Source: Taudactylus pleione
Lineage: Eukaryota; Chordata; Amphibia; Anura; Myobatrachidae
Length of the DNA: 64,000 bases
Assembly (NCBI GenBank): GCA_031769625.1
Contig: JAUIMM010000636.1
Span: forward strand, 5,269,501 to 5,333,500
Direction: 5' to 3'
Positions 34,753 through 46,290 of this stretch are shown piece by piece (positions within the stretch are counted from its first letter, which is position 1; each line of letters starts with the position of its first letter). The notes under the pieces were generated by a model, which searched no databases, was not told the DNA's origin, and saw only the letters and a list, made by a program, of their open reading frames with translations. The position numbers and the translations under genes are program-made.

Positions 34753-37110
34753 TTGTATCTATCTATGGCTGCTAAAAATGTTATTCAGTTCAAATTAATC
34801 TCATCAGTACATTTGACTTCCTCTGTAGTCCCGACCACTGGCCTGGATGGTCAAATGCAGTATTTACAAAAGATAAATCCATTGCAGATTACTGTAAATA
34901 ATGGTATAACATTAGAGACACAGTTTTTAGTCTCAGATGACTGCCCCCTTAATCTTTTGGAAGCAGATTTATTGTCAGCATTAAATGCTACAATAACATA
35001 CAAAGATGGGAAAGTGACTTTAGCTTCCAAACCAAGACTTCTTAGAAGAAAAGCCTTTGATACAAGTAACACACAAGAACAGATCTCATTAATGTTATTA
35101 ACACTGAAAGTCTATACTAAAATTAGATGTTTGCTAAAATCCCTGATATGTTATGGGCACAAGATAAAATAGATATATTAAATGGGCTATTACCCATTTA
35201 AATTAAACTTAAAGCTAACATGTGCGGCCAGTTAAACAATACCCTTTAAAATCAAATCAAGTAACCAAAGAAGTAGAAGGTTACATGAAAATAGGGATAT
35301 TTAGGGAACGCCGTTCCAGTTGAAACTCACCTTTGTTAATTATTAAACAGAAAACCCCAAATGCAGATGGATCACCCTCCTTTAGGATGATTCATGATTT
35401 AAGAGAGATTAATAAAAAGATACAGGTTTAATACACTATCTGCACACCTTGTTGAATGGCATACCACCCACCTCACAGTTTTTACTGTTTTTCAGTAACT
35501 AATAAATGAGAAACAGTATGCTTAGACTAAACTGCCACAAGGGGGTGCTATAAGTCCTAATGTTAAAAGGATTGGCTGTTTGCCAGTGCAATCAGGTCGG
35601 TTATACGATATGTAGATGATCTACGGTTATATATTATCTCTAAACAAGATTAGTTGTATGAAACATTAGTGTTACTGAATATTCTGCACAAATAAAACAA
35701 AATGCTAAAGTATTTAAAAATAAACTGCAATCCATACAGACAAAAATTAATTTTTTAGGACATCGTAAATCACACTAAGCTAAAACCTTACAAAGAAAGA
35801 CAGTGTGATTCAGAAAGCAGATGTCCAAACAGCTTAAAGCCTTTTTGGGCTTATTTGCATATTGTAGGGAATGGATGTTTTATGTAAATAAATTGTAACT
35901 TTTGTATAATGCAAACAAGGGATTAATACAACAGGATGTCCTTGCATTAACTTTAAATAAATTGAAGTTTATCATGTTGTAAAACAAGATATTATTAATG
36001 CATCAGCATTGGTATTACCTGATTATAGTAAGCTGTTTATACTGTTTTGTCATGAGTCTAACTCACATGCTCAGGGTGTCATTGAACAATCACATAGAAA
36101 CTCTTGTCACCTAGACACTGTTAAGTGCTGACATAGTGTTAGGACACCCCTTAACACTTATAGTATCACAAGTAAGTTATAAAATCCTGAGTAGAGCTTA
36201 AAGAAAACATTTATCTGTTGTTAGGTGTACGAAATACAAAGTAGCTTTGTTGTACAAGTAATGTCAACACAATGGTTGAATCCTGCTTTCGCAGGTTTCA
36301 AAAGATCGGAGGACAGAGAATAGTAATGTACAAGTAAATTGTGATAGTGTCAAGGAGGACACTGAAAAAAATACAAACTTTTTCTTTTCCTGATCATGAT
36401 TGTGTTGAACTAATGAAGCAGGGATCATTATCCTTATTTAACATTTCAGATGTTCCTTTTGTAGATGGAGTTCCATACAGAAGATATGTGGCTACATCAA
36501 AGCACTGTCTACTGCATTCCAGTTATCCCAAAGGCTTGTAGTGATAAAAATGAGGGTACACTTGAGAGACTACACCCGAAGCTGAAGACAATAGACTGAT
36601 AGACCAGGCCGCACTTGCTGCTGCCATAAGTCACTGCTCCCAAGGGCAACCCACTTATGTGGTAGATCCTGCCCCCAAGATTGACTTAAGTACCATCACA
36701 AAGCTCCAGGTACAAGCTCTAGAGGCTGAGAAAAGCTAGGCGCCAAAGACAAATGGTGAGTGGGGGGAAGGTCAACGTTTAGGTCTACCAAAAAGCACTT
36801 TACCTAGTTAAGGCCTAGATAATACATGGTGAGGTGCACTTGGGGAAGGATACAATGGTGGCTATCACCAACCATAATTGGATAGCTCCGGGTTTTGCAC
36901 AGACAGCACAGGCCTTTGAAACAAGGTGTCTAATACAGTATGTGCATTGAACAATCCGGGTAAGACTGTCCTAACCCCTTTGAAAAGTACTCCCCAGACT
37001 CAGTGTTCCCTACAAAGGATACAAATTGATTTCATACCACTGCCTCTTGTACGAGCCTCATCAGTCACTAGCCCGGAGGGTAGGTGTGTTGGAGGGCAGA
37101 TACAAAGACA
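34753..37110 (+). pseudogene. Endogenous retrovirus pol remnant
   Basis: Ordered fragments of a class I (gamma/epsilon-like) pol gene. The C-terminal half of the aspartic protease is within 34753-35172. The first reverse transcriptase block is near 35346-35430, the YVDD catalytic box at 35609-35620 and RNase H pieces at about 36400-36640. Integrase N-terminal and central pieces lie between about 36790 and 37110. Many stops and frame shifts interrupt it, and large parts of reverse transcriptase are missing. No gag or intact LTR was recognised. Family assignment is from motif order only. Confidence 0.75.
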
Positions 37111-37559
37111 ATAGCCAAGGTAATTAAGATAATTAAGAAAATCATAATTAAGGTCATCTGCAGATATGGTGTACTATGTATCAATCTTACAGAAATAATT
37201 AACTAAATACATACTGTAGTTAGGTGTTTTCTATTCCAGTCCTGTATCTTGATAGAGGTACCCACTGTTTACAACCAGGAGATTGGTTGATAATTTGGAC
37301 ATATACCAGGAAGGCTATTGAAAGTTTATTCCAAATCCTGATGAGTACACTTATTTCAGTGAAACTTCATGAGAAGGACACCTGAATATATGCCTCCTAT
37401 TTCGAAGTCTTCATCCAAGGGGAGTTGGAGTAATTTGATATAATGAATTGATGGTTTGCTAGGCCCCAAGCCAGACAAATGCTTGTGGGGATGTATACTT
37501 TGCTTTGTTATAAGTTTCATTTTAGTTTTAAACTTTGAGCTTTTATCACAAGTATTATG

Positions 37560-38110
37560 CTGAGTAACTGCATATATAGTGGTATATCAAGAGATGAAGC
37601 AGTAACAATATCTAGACTCAGTGTATATTATGATCCCAATATAGAATATTTAGCCAAATTGTTTGATAATGTTACAGATGAAATATTTGATGTGCTTAAA
37701 ATGTTCATTAATGAACTGTAATTTAAAGTAAAGGTTATGGGACAGTTCAAACTGATCCTCAACTACCTTATGGCTGCTTAATAAGATCTGTGTCTTATAG
37801 TGAGACTAGCCTGCTGTTATGTATATAGCTGATAACTTTTCTGACCTGATACATGGACACATGAAGAAAATCAAGGAACTGAAAGACCAGTTTAGGAAAA
37901 CATATAGTATTCCAGAGTATGATCTTGATGATAATGAATGGTTTTCCTAATTAAAGCTAGCTAAATGGTTTAATGAATTTAGTAGATGGATATCAGGAAT
38001 TTACATATCAGGAATTCTATCAATTATTGATAAAGGTTTAGCTTTGTTCGTAATCATTTAGATTGCTATAAAACTTGTTATTTTTTCTGGTTTTACACTT
38101 GACTGTTGTT
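37560..38110 (+). pseudogene. Endogenous retrovirus env (transmembrane subunit) remnant
   Basis: Downstream of the integrase remnant, short frames at 37600-37800 and 37830-38110 resemble the C-terminal part of a retroviral envelope. There is a charged and aromatic stretch followed by a hydrophobic membrane-spanning segment near 38000-38090. It is interrupted by several stops. The position after pol supports the call. Confidence 0.5.
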
Positions 38111-38383
38111 TCTCTAAGGAAACTACACTAAAGGCCTTGATGATAACTCAAGTCTATGATAACATCTATGCCTAAGACAACATTCCAAGCTGCACCCTTT
38201 ATGGAGCCAGCCTCTTTGAGGATGACAAGCAAACATGTGGACAATGTAAGACTATCATAATTTCCCTGAATATTCATGACAAGATGGACAAGATAAAAAG
38301 ACAATTAGGGATTGAGGGCCGTGGACTTGCTCTATGGGGGATGGATCAACTTGTGATCTATGTATAGGTTCCTGTAGATGGGG

Positions 38384-38432
38384 CTTGTATGTATATGTAC
38401 CTGTACTTAGTACAGGTACATATACATACAAG
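38384..38432. repeat. Perfect 22-bp hairpin
   Basis: The arm at 38384-38405 is exactly complementary to 38411-38432, with a 5-base loop (cttag). The core is tatatgtacctgta. It lies between the retroviral remnant and an inverted minisatellite-bearing element. Confidence 0.9.
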
Positions 38433-38509
38433 TACTACCCGGCGCCGTCAGTGGTGTGTTTGTTACTGTGTAGTGTGGACCACACTCTGTGCGGGGGGGG
38501 AACTACTGG

Positions 38510-38990
38510 GTGCATTATATAAGGGATTTACTACTGGGGATCACAAGGGCCACTGCACTGGGGGGACCACTACTGGGGGCACTAAATAGGGAGGACCACT
38601 AGAGGGGGCACTGTATAAGGGGCACTGCATAGGGGGGATCACTACTGGGGGCACTGCATAGGGGGTGGACTACTACTGGGGACACTATATAAAGGGCAGT
38701 GCATAGGGGGTACCACTACTGGGGACACTGCATGGGTGGGACTACTACTGGGGACACTATATAAGGGGCGCTGCATAGGGGGACCACTACTGGGGGCATT
38801 GCATAGGGGGGACTGTATAAGGGGCACTGCATTAAGGTGCAGAGTGATGAGAAAGGGGTGTGTCATGTTGACATGCCCATTTTTAAGTGGCCACGCCCTT
38901 TTGACCAGGCCCATTTTTTACATAGGGGGGGCGAGCTCCACTTTTACATTTGCCCTGGGCTCCAAATACCCTAGTTATGCCTCTGAGTGT
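38510..38990 (-). repeat. Inverted copy of the GTGCCCC-minisatellite element
   Basis: The array ggggcactgtataaggggca, actactgggggcac and similar (about 38510-38840) is the reverse complement of that at 31850-32200. It is followed by gggctccaaataccctagtt and atgcctctg, which match in reverse the start of the element at 52637 (ggcataactagggtattt). Confidence 0.75.
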
Positions 38991-39145
38991 GTGACAGTAT
39001 ACATGTGTATGACTATATATGTATGTGTACTAAGTGTGTCTATTTGTACAACAGTGTCAATGTATGTGTATATGTGTGTGACTGTATGTATGTGTATAAG
39101 CGTCAGTACATATTTAGTGTATGTATGCATATTTAGTGTATGTAT
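38990..39145. repeat. TG-rich degenerate microsatellite
   Basis: Repeated tgtatgtgtatatgtgtgtg-like sequence with frequent interruptions. Confidence 0.85.
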
Positions 39146-39448
39146 GTGACCATCACAATTGAGGTGATATAGTTGTGTTTTGTGGGTGCTGTCACACCCG
39201 TGGGCTGGAGGAAAGGTAGGGAGGGCTGCCCAGCATCTAGGGAGGTGATATATGGCCATGCCCCATTGTCGTTAGCATGCCCAAGGCTTGCACATGAGAA
39301 CTTGAACCCCATGTCCCAAATGTTGCCCCCTATAGCCCCCCAGTCTTATGTGCCCCAGGCCCACCAAAGCCTTAATACAGCTTTACCTACTGCTACTGCT
39401 CCACAGATCACATCATTTACAGAGAATGCGTTGGTTGTTATTCTTCAC

Positions 39449-39797
39449 TGTCCAGGTGACATGCAGCACATGTTGCCTGGACACATGGGCGTTGGTGGGG
39501 GGGCGAGGCAACGAGGCGGCTCATCCCCCCAAACAGTTAAAAGGAGTGGCGGCCGCGGACTGTCAGGGTCTGTACAGATTTATAGTAAAAGGCTGCACGG
39601 GCCCTGCAAGGCATGGAGGAGAAGGTGTAATGTGCAGTGTTTCATTTACTTCCTCCTCCATGTGGTGCAGGGCCTGTGCAGCCTATTACTATAAAGCTGC
39701 ACAGTCCGCGACCACTGCGTAGGTAAGTGGGAGGTGCGCGGGTGGTGCCGGAACGATTTTATGTTGCCCCCTTCAATATAAAATTGTTCCGACACCC
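39449..39797. repeat. Cluster of three hairpins
   Basis: The first hairpin is at 39449-39482 (tgtccagg/cctggaca). The second is a large one at 39554-39710, with paired blocks cgcggactgt, ttatagtaa, aggctgcac, gggccctgca and catggaggag, each with its complement in reverse order. The third is at about 39748-39797 (cggaac...gttccg). Frames at 39173-39722 cross these structures and have no recognisable domain. Confidence 0.75.
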
Positions 39798-40559
39798 CTT
39801 CCTGGACAAATAATCATCTGAGATCACTATTATTCTTCTGTCCCCTCCGCCAGCTCTCTCATCCTTGTGTCTTTCCTCCTACCTCTCTAAGTTCTATCCC
39901 TTTTCCTTCCTCCGGCTCTCATCTGCTGATAACTATCGATCTATCAATCGATAGAGAAAGAGAAATATATCTCTCTCTCTCACTCTCTGTATATACGGTG
40001 TATTCAGGTTAGCATTCCAATGCCTGGTGCCCTCACAAAGAAGCAATAATATCCAGCATATAGGTGCGTCATATAACATCAGTCAGAAGCAGTATATGTA
40101 GTCAATGCTATCCTGAAGAATAAAGTAGCACTGTTTCGTAATGCCAATAATATCGGTATTATAAAGCAGAGGGCGGGGCCACGATTGCATGGACACGGCC
40201 CCGCTCTGCCCATGTCAGCTGCCCCACCCTCCCTGCTGCACCGACCTGACAGTCCCCTCCTGCAGGGGGCTGCCAGAAAGTCGGTAACTATGGAGTAACT
40301 CCCCTCAATTGGTTAGCCATACCACTTCAGCTTTGCGTCATCTCCCTTCAGTGGGCCCCTACCATTGTATTCCCCCTGTGGGCCCTTCATGCCCCAGTCC
40401 AACACTGGTATGATTATTCATACAGTACATTTTCATTTTTAGGCTCAGTTACTCTTTAAAACCCACATTAAGCAACAGTGGCGTGTGGTGAGGTCAATGG
40501 CTGGCAGTGGCGTTCGATGAGGTCAGTGACTGGTGAAGCACTGGCTAGTATCAGCTTTA
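39798..40559. other. Unassigned DNA with a CT microsatellite
   Basis: A short tatctctctctctcactctc tract lies at 39967-39987. A GC hairpin (gggcggggcc...ggccccgc) is at about 40169-40206. There is no gene. Confidence 0.5.
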
Positions 40560-41440
40560 CACACACATATAATGCCTTATTCATGATTCGACACACAGTA
40601 GTGCCCCTTATACAATGTCCATTGCAGTAGTGCTCCTTATGCAATGCCCCAGTAGTAGTGTTTTTATTGCTGGTAGCTCATCAGGGGCCCTACCTGGCCT
40701 TGCTGGGTGCTGCTTGCGGGTGGCGGCAGGCCTGGAAGGCTGGCAGAGTGGCTGCTGGGGAGGGCTGCGGTGGGGCCCGGCTAGATGGGTGATGATCGAT
40801 CATCAGCTGCGAGGGACAAGGCGGGCAGGCCGCGGACCTGGTGAGTCACTGTCTCTGTGCAGTGTGCACATACGCACAATTGGCTTCTTCCCTCAGGCAG
40901 ACGGCCGGCCTGCGTATAGTCTCTTCCTCCTAGACAGAGAGACAGCCGTGCGGGACTCTCTGGGAGAGGAGGCGGGACTGCGTGATGTCATGACGTCACG
41001 CGGTGCCCGTGCAGTGCTCCTCTGGGAGCACTGTTAATGTGTAATTTCTAAGGGGAAAGGGGCCCATCCAAGGGCCCCTTGGGTCCCGCCGGGCCCTAGG
41101 TAAGTGCCTAGGATGCATAGCAGGAAATCCGTCCCTGCCCTTATGCAGTGCCTCCACTAGTAGTACTCCTTATGAAATGCCCTCAGTAGTAGTGCCCCTT
41201 ATGCAATGCCACCTGTAGAAGTGCCCCTTATGCAATGCCCCAGTAGTAGAGCCTCTTATGCAGTGCCCCCACTAATACTGCTCCTTATACAATGCCCTCA
41301 GTAGTAGTGCCCCTTATGCAATGCCCCAAGTAGTGCCCCTTATACAATGCTTCCAGAAGTAGTGCCCCTTATGCAGTGCCCCCACTAGTAGTGCCCCTTA
41401 TGCCATGCCACCAGTAATAGTGCCCTTTATGCCATGCTCT
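40560..41440 (+). repeat. GTGCCCC-minisatellite element with GC-rich insert and CRE-like palindrome
   Basis: Minisatellite units (gtagtgccccttatgcaatg) at about 40600-40660 and 41135-41440 flank a GC-rich part. A 16-bp palindrome tgatgatcgatcatca is at 40789-40804. A near-perfect 22-bp palindrome containing tgacgtca is at 40980-41001. The 140-codon frame at 40615-41037 crosses repeat borders and is not supported. Confidence 0.6.
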
Positions 41441-41616
41441 TTTCATGGCCGCCGCCCACTAGGACTTCGGCTTCTTCTTTCTTTCAGGAGCTTCTCACTG
41501 CTCCTTCCCTGCTGGTGGACTGCCAGCTGCTGCCTCGCGCTGGCTTTTATAAGCCAGGCCGGGGGGTCAGAGCAATGATGTGGCAAGCCATAATTGGCTC
41601 TCGGCGGCCATCTTCG

Positions 41617-41652
41617 ATTTAAAAAATGGCTCTGCAGTGCCATTTTTTAAAT
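41617..41652. repeat. Perfect 14-bp hairpin
   Basis: Arms atttaaaaaatggc and gccattttttaaat with an 8-base loop. Confidence 0.85.
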
Positions 41653-41754
41653 AAGTCATGCTGCCAAAATATGCCCTAATGGCTGACAGGGACTGGATGC
41701 TCCAGGGTCCAGGCCTACAGCCATAATCTCTGCCGAGTCTCGCTGCTGATGCCC

Positions 41755-41905
41755 TCTACCGCCGATCCCGCTACTGCCACCACCAGTGCCCACTACTGCC
41801 GCTGGCGCCAGTGCCCATTACTACCGCTGCCAGTGCCTGTTGCTGCCACTGCCAGTGCCCGGTACTGCCACCGCCGCCACTCTCCAGCACTGACAGTGAC
41901 AGCCG
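41755..41905 (+). repeat. GC-rich minisatellite
   Basis: Five or six degenerate units of the type ctgccactgccagtgcccgt. Confidence 0.7.
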
Positions 41906-42936
41906 GATACAGTCATTGTCAGTGCTGATGCCCAATCACATCTGCCTCAGTGGTGGGTGTGCTTTGATGTGGGCCTAAAGCACGTCCCTGAGGCATTTTT
42001 ATAGGTGCCACTTCTTTGCTTTTTTCCAATGGGCTTTTAAATCCTGTGGCTTGGCCTTGCCCACCGCTTCATGACTTTTACTATTCACAGCGAGAGGCAC
42101 GGCTCTCAGTGCCTCCCAAACACATTACACTCTATCCTATACGGTAAAAATGTGTAGAATAATATATAAAGCAGATTCTTATGATAGAATATGTGTCATA
42201 AGTACCTTCTTTGTATTATTTTAATCATTAATTACAGGGCAGGCTCTGCCTCCCCTGACTGCACATCCCTGTTAAGCAATCTTTCTAGTGTTTATTGCTG
42301 TTGAAGCTTTGGATTAGAGCCAGATAAAAGGCTGTGGAGGTCATTTTGTCTCAAGAGCGACACCAATTTTATATTCACAGTATGTCTGAAACATTACAAA
42401 CTACAATAGACAGAAACATACAAACATATTTAGTGAAAAAAGTTTGGCACCTACATTTAAGTCAAGTCAAGTTCGTGTGATAAGTTTTTACATTTAGAAT
42501 AGAATTCATTTAAGTAAGTCTAAATTCAAAGTAATGTGGTTTTAGCGTAATCCTTTTCAAAGATTTTCCTGAGCTGCATTTGGTTAGAGTGTTGCTAAAA
42601 TTCCTACACATTGTATTCAACAATATACTGCAATAAATTATATGGAAAATGTGATTGCTAAAAGAACATGAATCTGAAGAAAGGGAAGAACTTGTACATG
42701 TAGGACATATGTAAGGGAAATAAAGAAACCACAGAGGAGGCGAAAATGTTCTACATAAGGAGCAAAAAATGTTATGTGATCCTTATGGTTTTACTCCATA
42801 TTGTTTTATTCATGAAGTAATTGCATAGGTCAACTATTCTGTATACAAAATAGGTTTAGGTGATAAAGATATTGCTGATTTGGAATGGACAAGATTTCTG
42901 AGTTTACAGTAAATTGGCAAAATCTTCATGATTTAA
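41906..42936. other. No recognised feature
   Basis: Ordinary A/T-rich DNA. No frame or repeat that I can support. Confidence 0.5.
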
Positions 42937-43438
42937 GGGCCTGTTTCAGAGATTTGTGCAAAGGCAATATTTTTGCAGATCGAGTGATTGTTTCCAAATG
43001 CACTTCTGCGAAAGCTGCACTATGCTCGTGCAGAGATTGCATTGCGAATACGTCCGTACATAGAAACCATTTGCAAAGTGAGTGACAGGTAGTCAGCATT
43101 TGGGTGTGGTAACGAGGGGTGGTTAGAAGGACGCAGGACTGTTTAAACACCATTTTGTGGGCGTATATAAATTAGTCATTGCGGTCTCCTGGGCAGCATG
43201 AGAGCTCTGTGCATGTAAGGAGATCTGCAGTGTTTGCGATTGGGCACACTTGGTGCATAAGCAGCATGGCTGTCCAATATGCTTCAATGGTATCCGTCAC
43301 CGTACGGATATGAGAAGGGCAGCAGTGGATGTCCCTATGTTCGGCTATGCTTTGGAGGACATTAGTATATGTTAGCAACTGCGATCCGTGAGAGAATGCA
43401 GTTGCGATTGCATTACCTTCCATCTCTGAATCAGGCTG
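42937..43438 (+). mobile_element. MITE of the gggcctgattc-ended group, TAA duplication
   Basis: Left end gggcctgtttcagagat, right end complementary (atctctgaatcaggctg), flanked by TAA (42934-42936 and 43439-43441). The interior shares gagtgacag and a gtggtaacgagg block with 165-762 in more diverged form. Confidence 0.75.
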
Positions 43439-43833
43439 TAAGGCAGTTGGATGGTTTGGTAGATTATGAGCTCCTTCAAAGGGAAAGCCAATGTGGCTTT
43501 GCTGGTCATCTAAAAATAAAACTAGTAGAAACCCATCGAAATCGATGTTTCATTTTCTTTTAACCACTTAACTGACGTGGTCGTATGGGATGCGAACGCA
43601 GCCAGCTGTGCTCCAGCTGGCAAGGTGAGACGTGCAGTCCCTGCTGTGTTTTTGAAGAATCTCCTCTGACTCCCCGGACTCTCCTGCAGAACCGGCAATT
43701 TCTGACCAGTTTTGTTGAATAAATCGTCAGTTAGGTGGTTAAAAGAATAAACTCATATCAAGCAACTAACATAAACTTTATTTGATTGACAAAAAAAGTA
43801 AAAAATGTATTCAAAGACTTCAGTAAAGACAAT

Positions 43834-44316
43834 AGACCTGGTTCATTACGGATCACAACTGCGATTATGCACGCAGACAGACGATTGTTACATACTGCGC
43901 ATGCGTATGTATCGCAGTGCGTGTGCGCGAAGACCCCACTGCGATCATGTTGCCATGCAGACCCATCACAGAGTGATTGACATGAAATGACTGTTTGAAG
44001 ATGGTGAAGGGTGGGTGGTCGGCGAAACGTAGGTGTGTCAGTGTGTTTGAACACCATTACAGTTGCGTGCATAAATTACCCACTGCGATGGCATACACAG
44101 CTTGAGGCTTCTCCTCGTTCGATGAGGTAAGCAAATTCTGAGTAAGGTCAGACCTGTTGTAATTGTGCGTGAGGCTGTTAGTAAGGGGAAGTGAGCGCCC
44201 TTATCTTAGGCTGCAACAGCATTACGATTGCCAACATTAGCATATTTTCGCAGTGGGTCTGCGTGTGCGTAATGGCAGCTGTGATTGTAATAGCGGTCCG
44301 TGACGAATCAGGCCCA
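43834..44316 (+). mobile_element. MITE of the gggcctgattc-ended group, AAT duplication
   Basis: Left end agacctggttc, right end gaatcaggccc, with subterminal complementary segments (ggatcacaactgcgatt / ctgtgattgtaatagcggtcc-type). Flanked by AAT at 43831-43833 and 44317-44319. The interior has gagtgattgaca and a ggtgggtggtcgg block related to other members. It is nested in the 3' part of the Helitron. Confidence 0.75.
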
Positions 44317-45600
44317 ATATTCTGAGTACATCCATTTGCAGCAGGTAATCCAGGTGCATCTTTGTGAGTGATCTTTACTGCAACAGAATCCTTTGACCTT
44401 GCTCGAGATAGGGCAAAGTGGAGCATACCATGTGAGAAGACTGGTTCTGGCAGGCATATTACAACTTTGGGAAGTGTCTGTCTTTGACTCTTATTCATTG
44501 TCAATGCAAAGGACAATATGATTGGAAATTGAATCCGCTTGATCATGAAAGGGAAAGTGCAGTTGCTTGGAGTCAGCGGAATGCGTGGTAAGGTGTGCAA
44601 TGACTCCATATGTTCTCCGCACAAAATTTCCACAGATATTGTATTTTAGAAGAGCGACTTTACAATCATACGTGTGCCATCTACTAAACCTTTCCTTGGG
44701 TCCAGGTTCCTGATGAGCATCACAACTGCACCCTTTTTCAGTCATAGAATGTGAGACAGAAGTCCACACACCTCGATCGTGTTCAATTGGATAGTGCACT
44801 CTTTCACTCTGCAACTGTGTCGGGACTGTGGAAAATACGCTCTTCACCTGGAAGTTGTTCAATGATCTTATGGTTGATCTCATAACAGTGGGAAGTCTTT
44901 GGGCAAAGGATTGCTCTATCTTCCAGTTCGTATTCAGTCAAGTTTTGAATGTTAGTGCCATATATTGTTGTAATGTCATCCTTGCATAACATTTCATTTG
45001 GTATTTGAATGAAAGGCGAATCTGCAACATTGACATGGCCAGAACCGACCACAGATAGAAATGTTGTGAATGCGACATCGTTACGGTTTGTATGCATGTC
45101 CTGTGTCAGGAGATACTTTTCGAAGGGTGGCCATAGTGGGTATGATTTCAGACAGTTCTCGATAATAGTTCAGCATGCAGAGTGAGGGACTGCGGGTAGA
45201 ACTTGATTAAAATCTCCTTCAAGTATTAAGAACTTGCCACCAAATGGTTGTTTGTTATTTTTAATGTTATAGAATAAATGATCAAGGCAGATTAGCAGGG
45301 ATCATGAAAGCTTCATCAAAAATGTAGACCCTTGTCGATTTCAGTTCTTTTCCAGCTTTCGACCTCACCTTGATAGAACTAACTGAATTCTCGATCAAAG
45401 GATCAGAAATTTGAAGATGCTGTGGCTTGTACGTCCTCCTGGGGGGAGCATTGCTGCAATGCCTGTCCATGCTACAGCAGAACATTTCATGTCTTTGCCA
45501 AAAAGAAATGTAACAATGCTTCATACACAAATGTCTTTCCACAGCCACCAGAACTAGAAATTAAAAATACATTCATACTTGTTTCTTGGTTAGTGACACA
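44317..45600 (-). pseudogene. Helitron helicase-domain pseudogene
   Basis: This is a Pif1-family 5'-3' helicase, the C-terminal domain of Helitron Rep-Hel proteins. The Walker A loop is at about 45550-45533 (SSGGCGKTFVYEALL). Later blocks include TRVYIFDEAFMIP (about 45325), then 45097-44804 and 44883-44491. The C-terminal motif is at about 44500-44380 (FALTMNKSQRQTLPKV, then LPEPVFSHGMLHFALSRARS), close to the classic end of these helicases. Several stops and frame shifts break it. Confidence 0.85.
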
Positions 45601-45639
45601 TGCCCACTTTTTTTAGGTAAGGAAGCGAGAGAGATAACT

Positions 45640-46290
45640 TTTATGGGTGCAAAAGAAAAGCTGCCAAGGGTCCTGTCAATATTCCAAAAAGAATCTCATC
45701 ACAATTCAATACAATATAGAGGAATAGAAGGGTAGGAAAAGACACAACCTGCAGTGCTAGTAAAGTTACATAAAGTAGTAATGTGTCCCTTATTGTTTGA
45801 ATGGGTAGGATGTCATCTTGTAATTAAGTCGACAGATGTATCCCCTTCTGTGTAGAATCCTGAGTCAACGTCCACTCAGTGGTGATATAAGAGGAAACCG
45901 CAAAAAAAAATAAAAAAACAATGTGTAGTAAATCTGGAAATACCAAATATCTAACATAAAGGGCAGGGGAATTTTGCTCTTTGATATCATGAAATATAGC
46001 GTACCCAACTCACATAGATAGTGGGGGATATGTATATTAAAAGGTATCTTTATAGTCCAACAATGTTACAAAAATCATCTTTTGGAGATTAGCGTACCCA
46101 ACTCACATCTATGAATACTAGATAAAAAAACGTAATGGTTTCTTTTGTTCTATCCAATAGATAAAACCAGCATTAAGTGTACCCCAAACTCACAACTAAA
46201 TGGCTGTTGGTAAACTTATAAAGGTATCTTTTAAAAGTAGCCTAGTTGTATACCCCAACTCACACTGAATAATAGAAAATTAATCACATA
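45640..46290. repeat. A/T-rich imperfect repeats within the Helitron
   Basis: The phrase gtaccccaactcaca or a close variant recurs at about 45993, 46092, 46181 and 46252, each linked to a taaaggtatcttt-like segment. It separates the Rep remnants from the helicase remnants. Confidence 0.6.
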
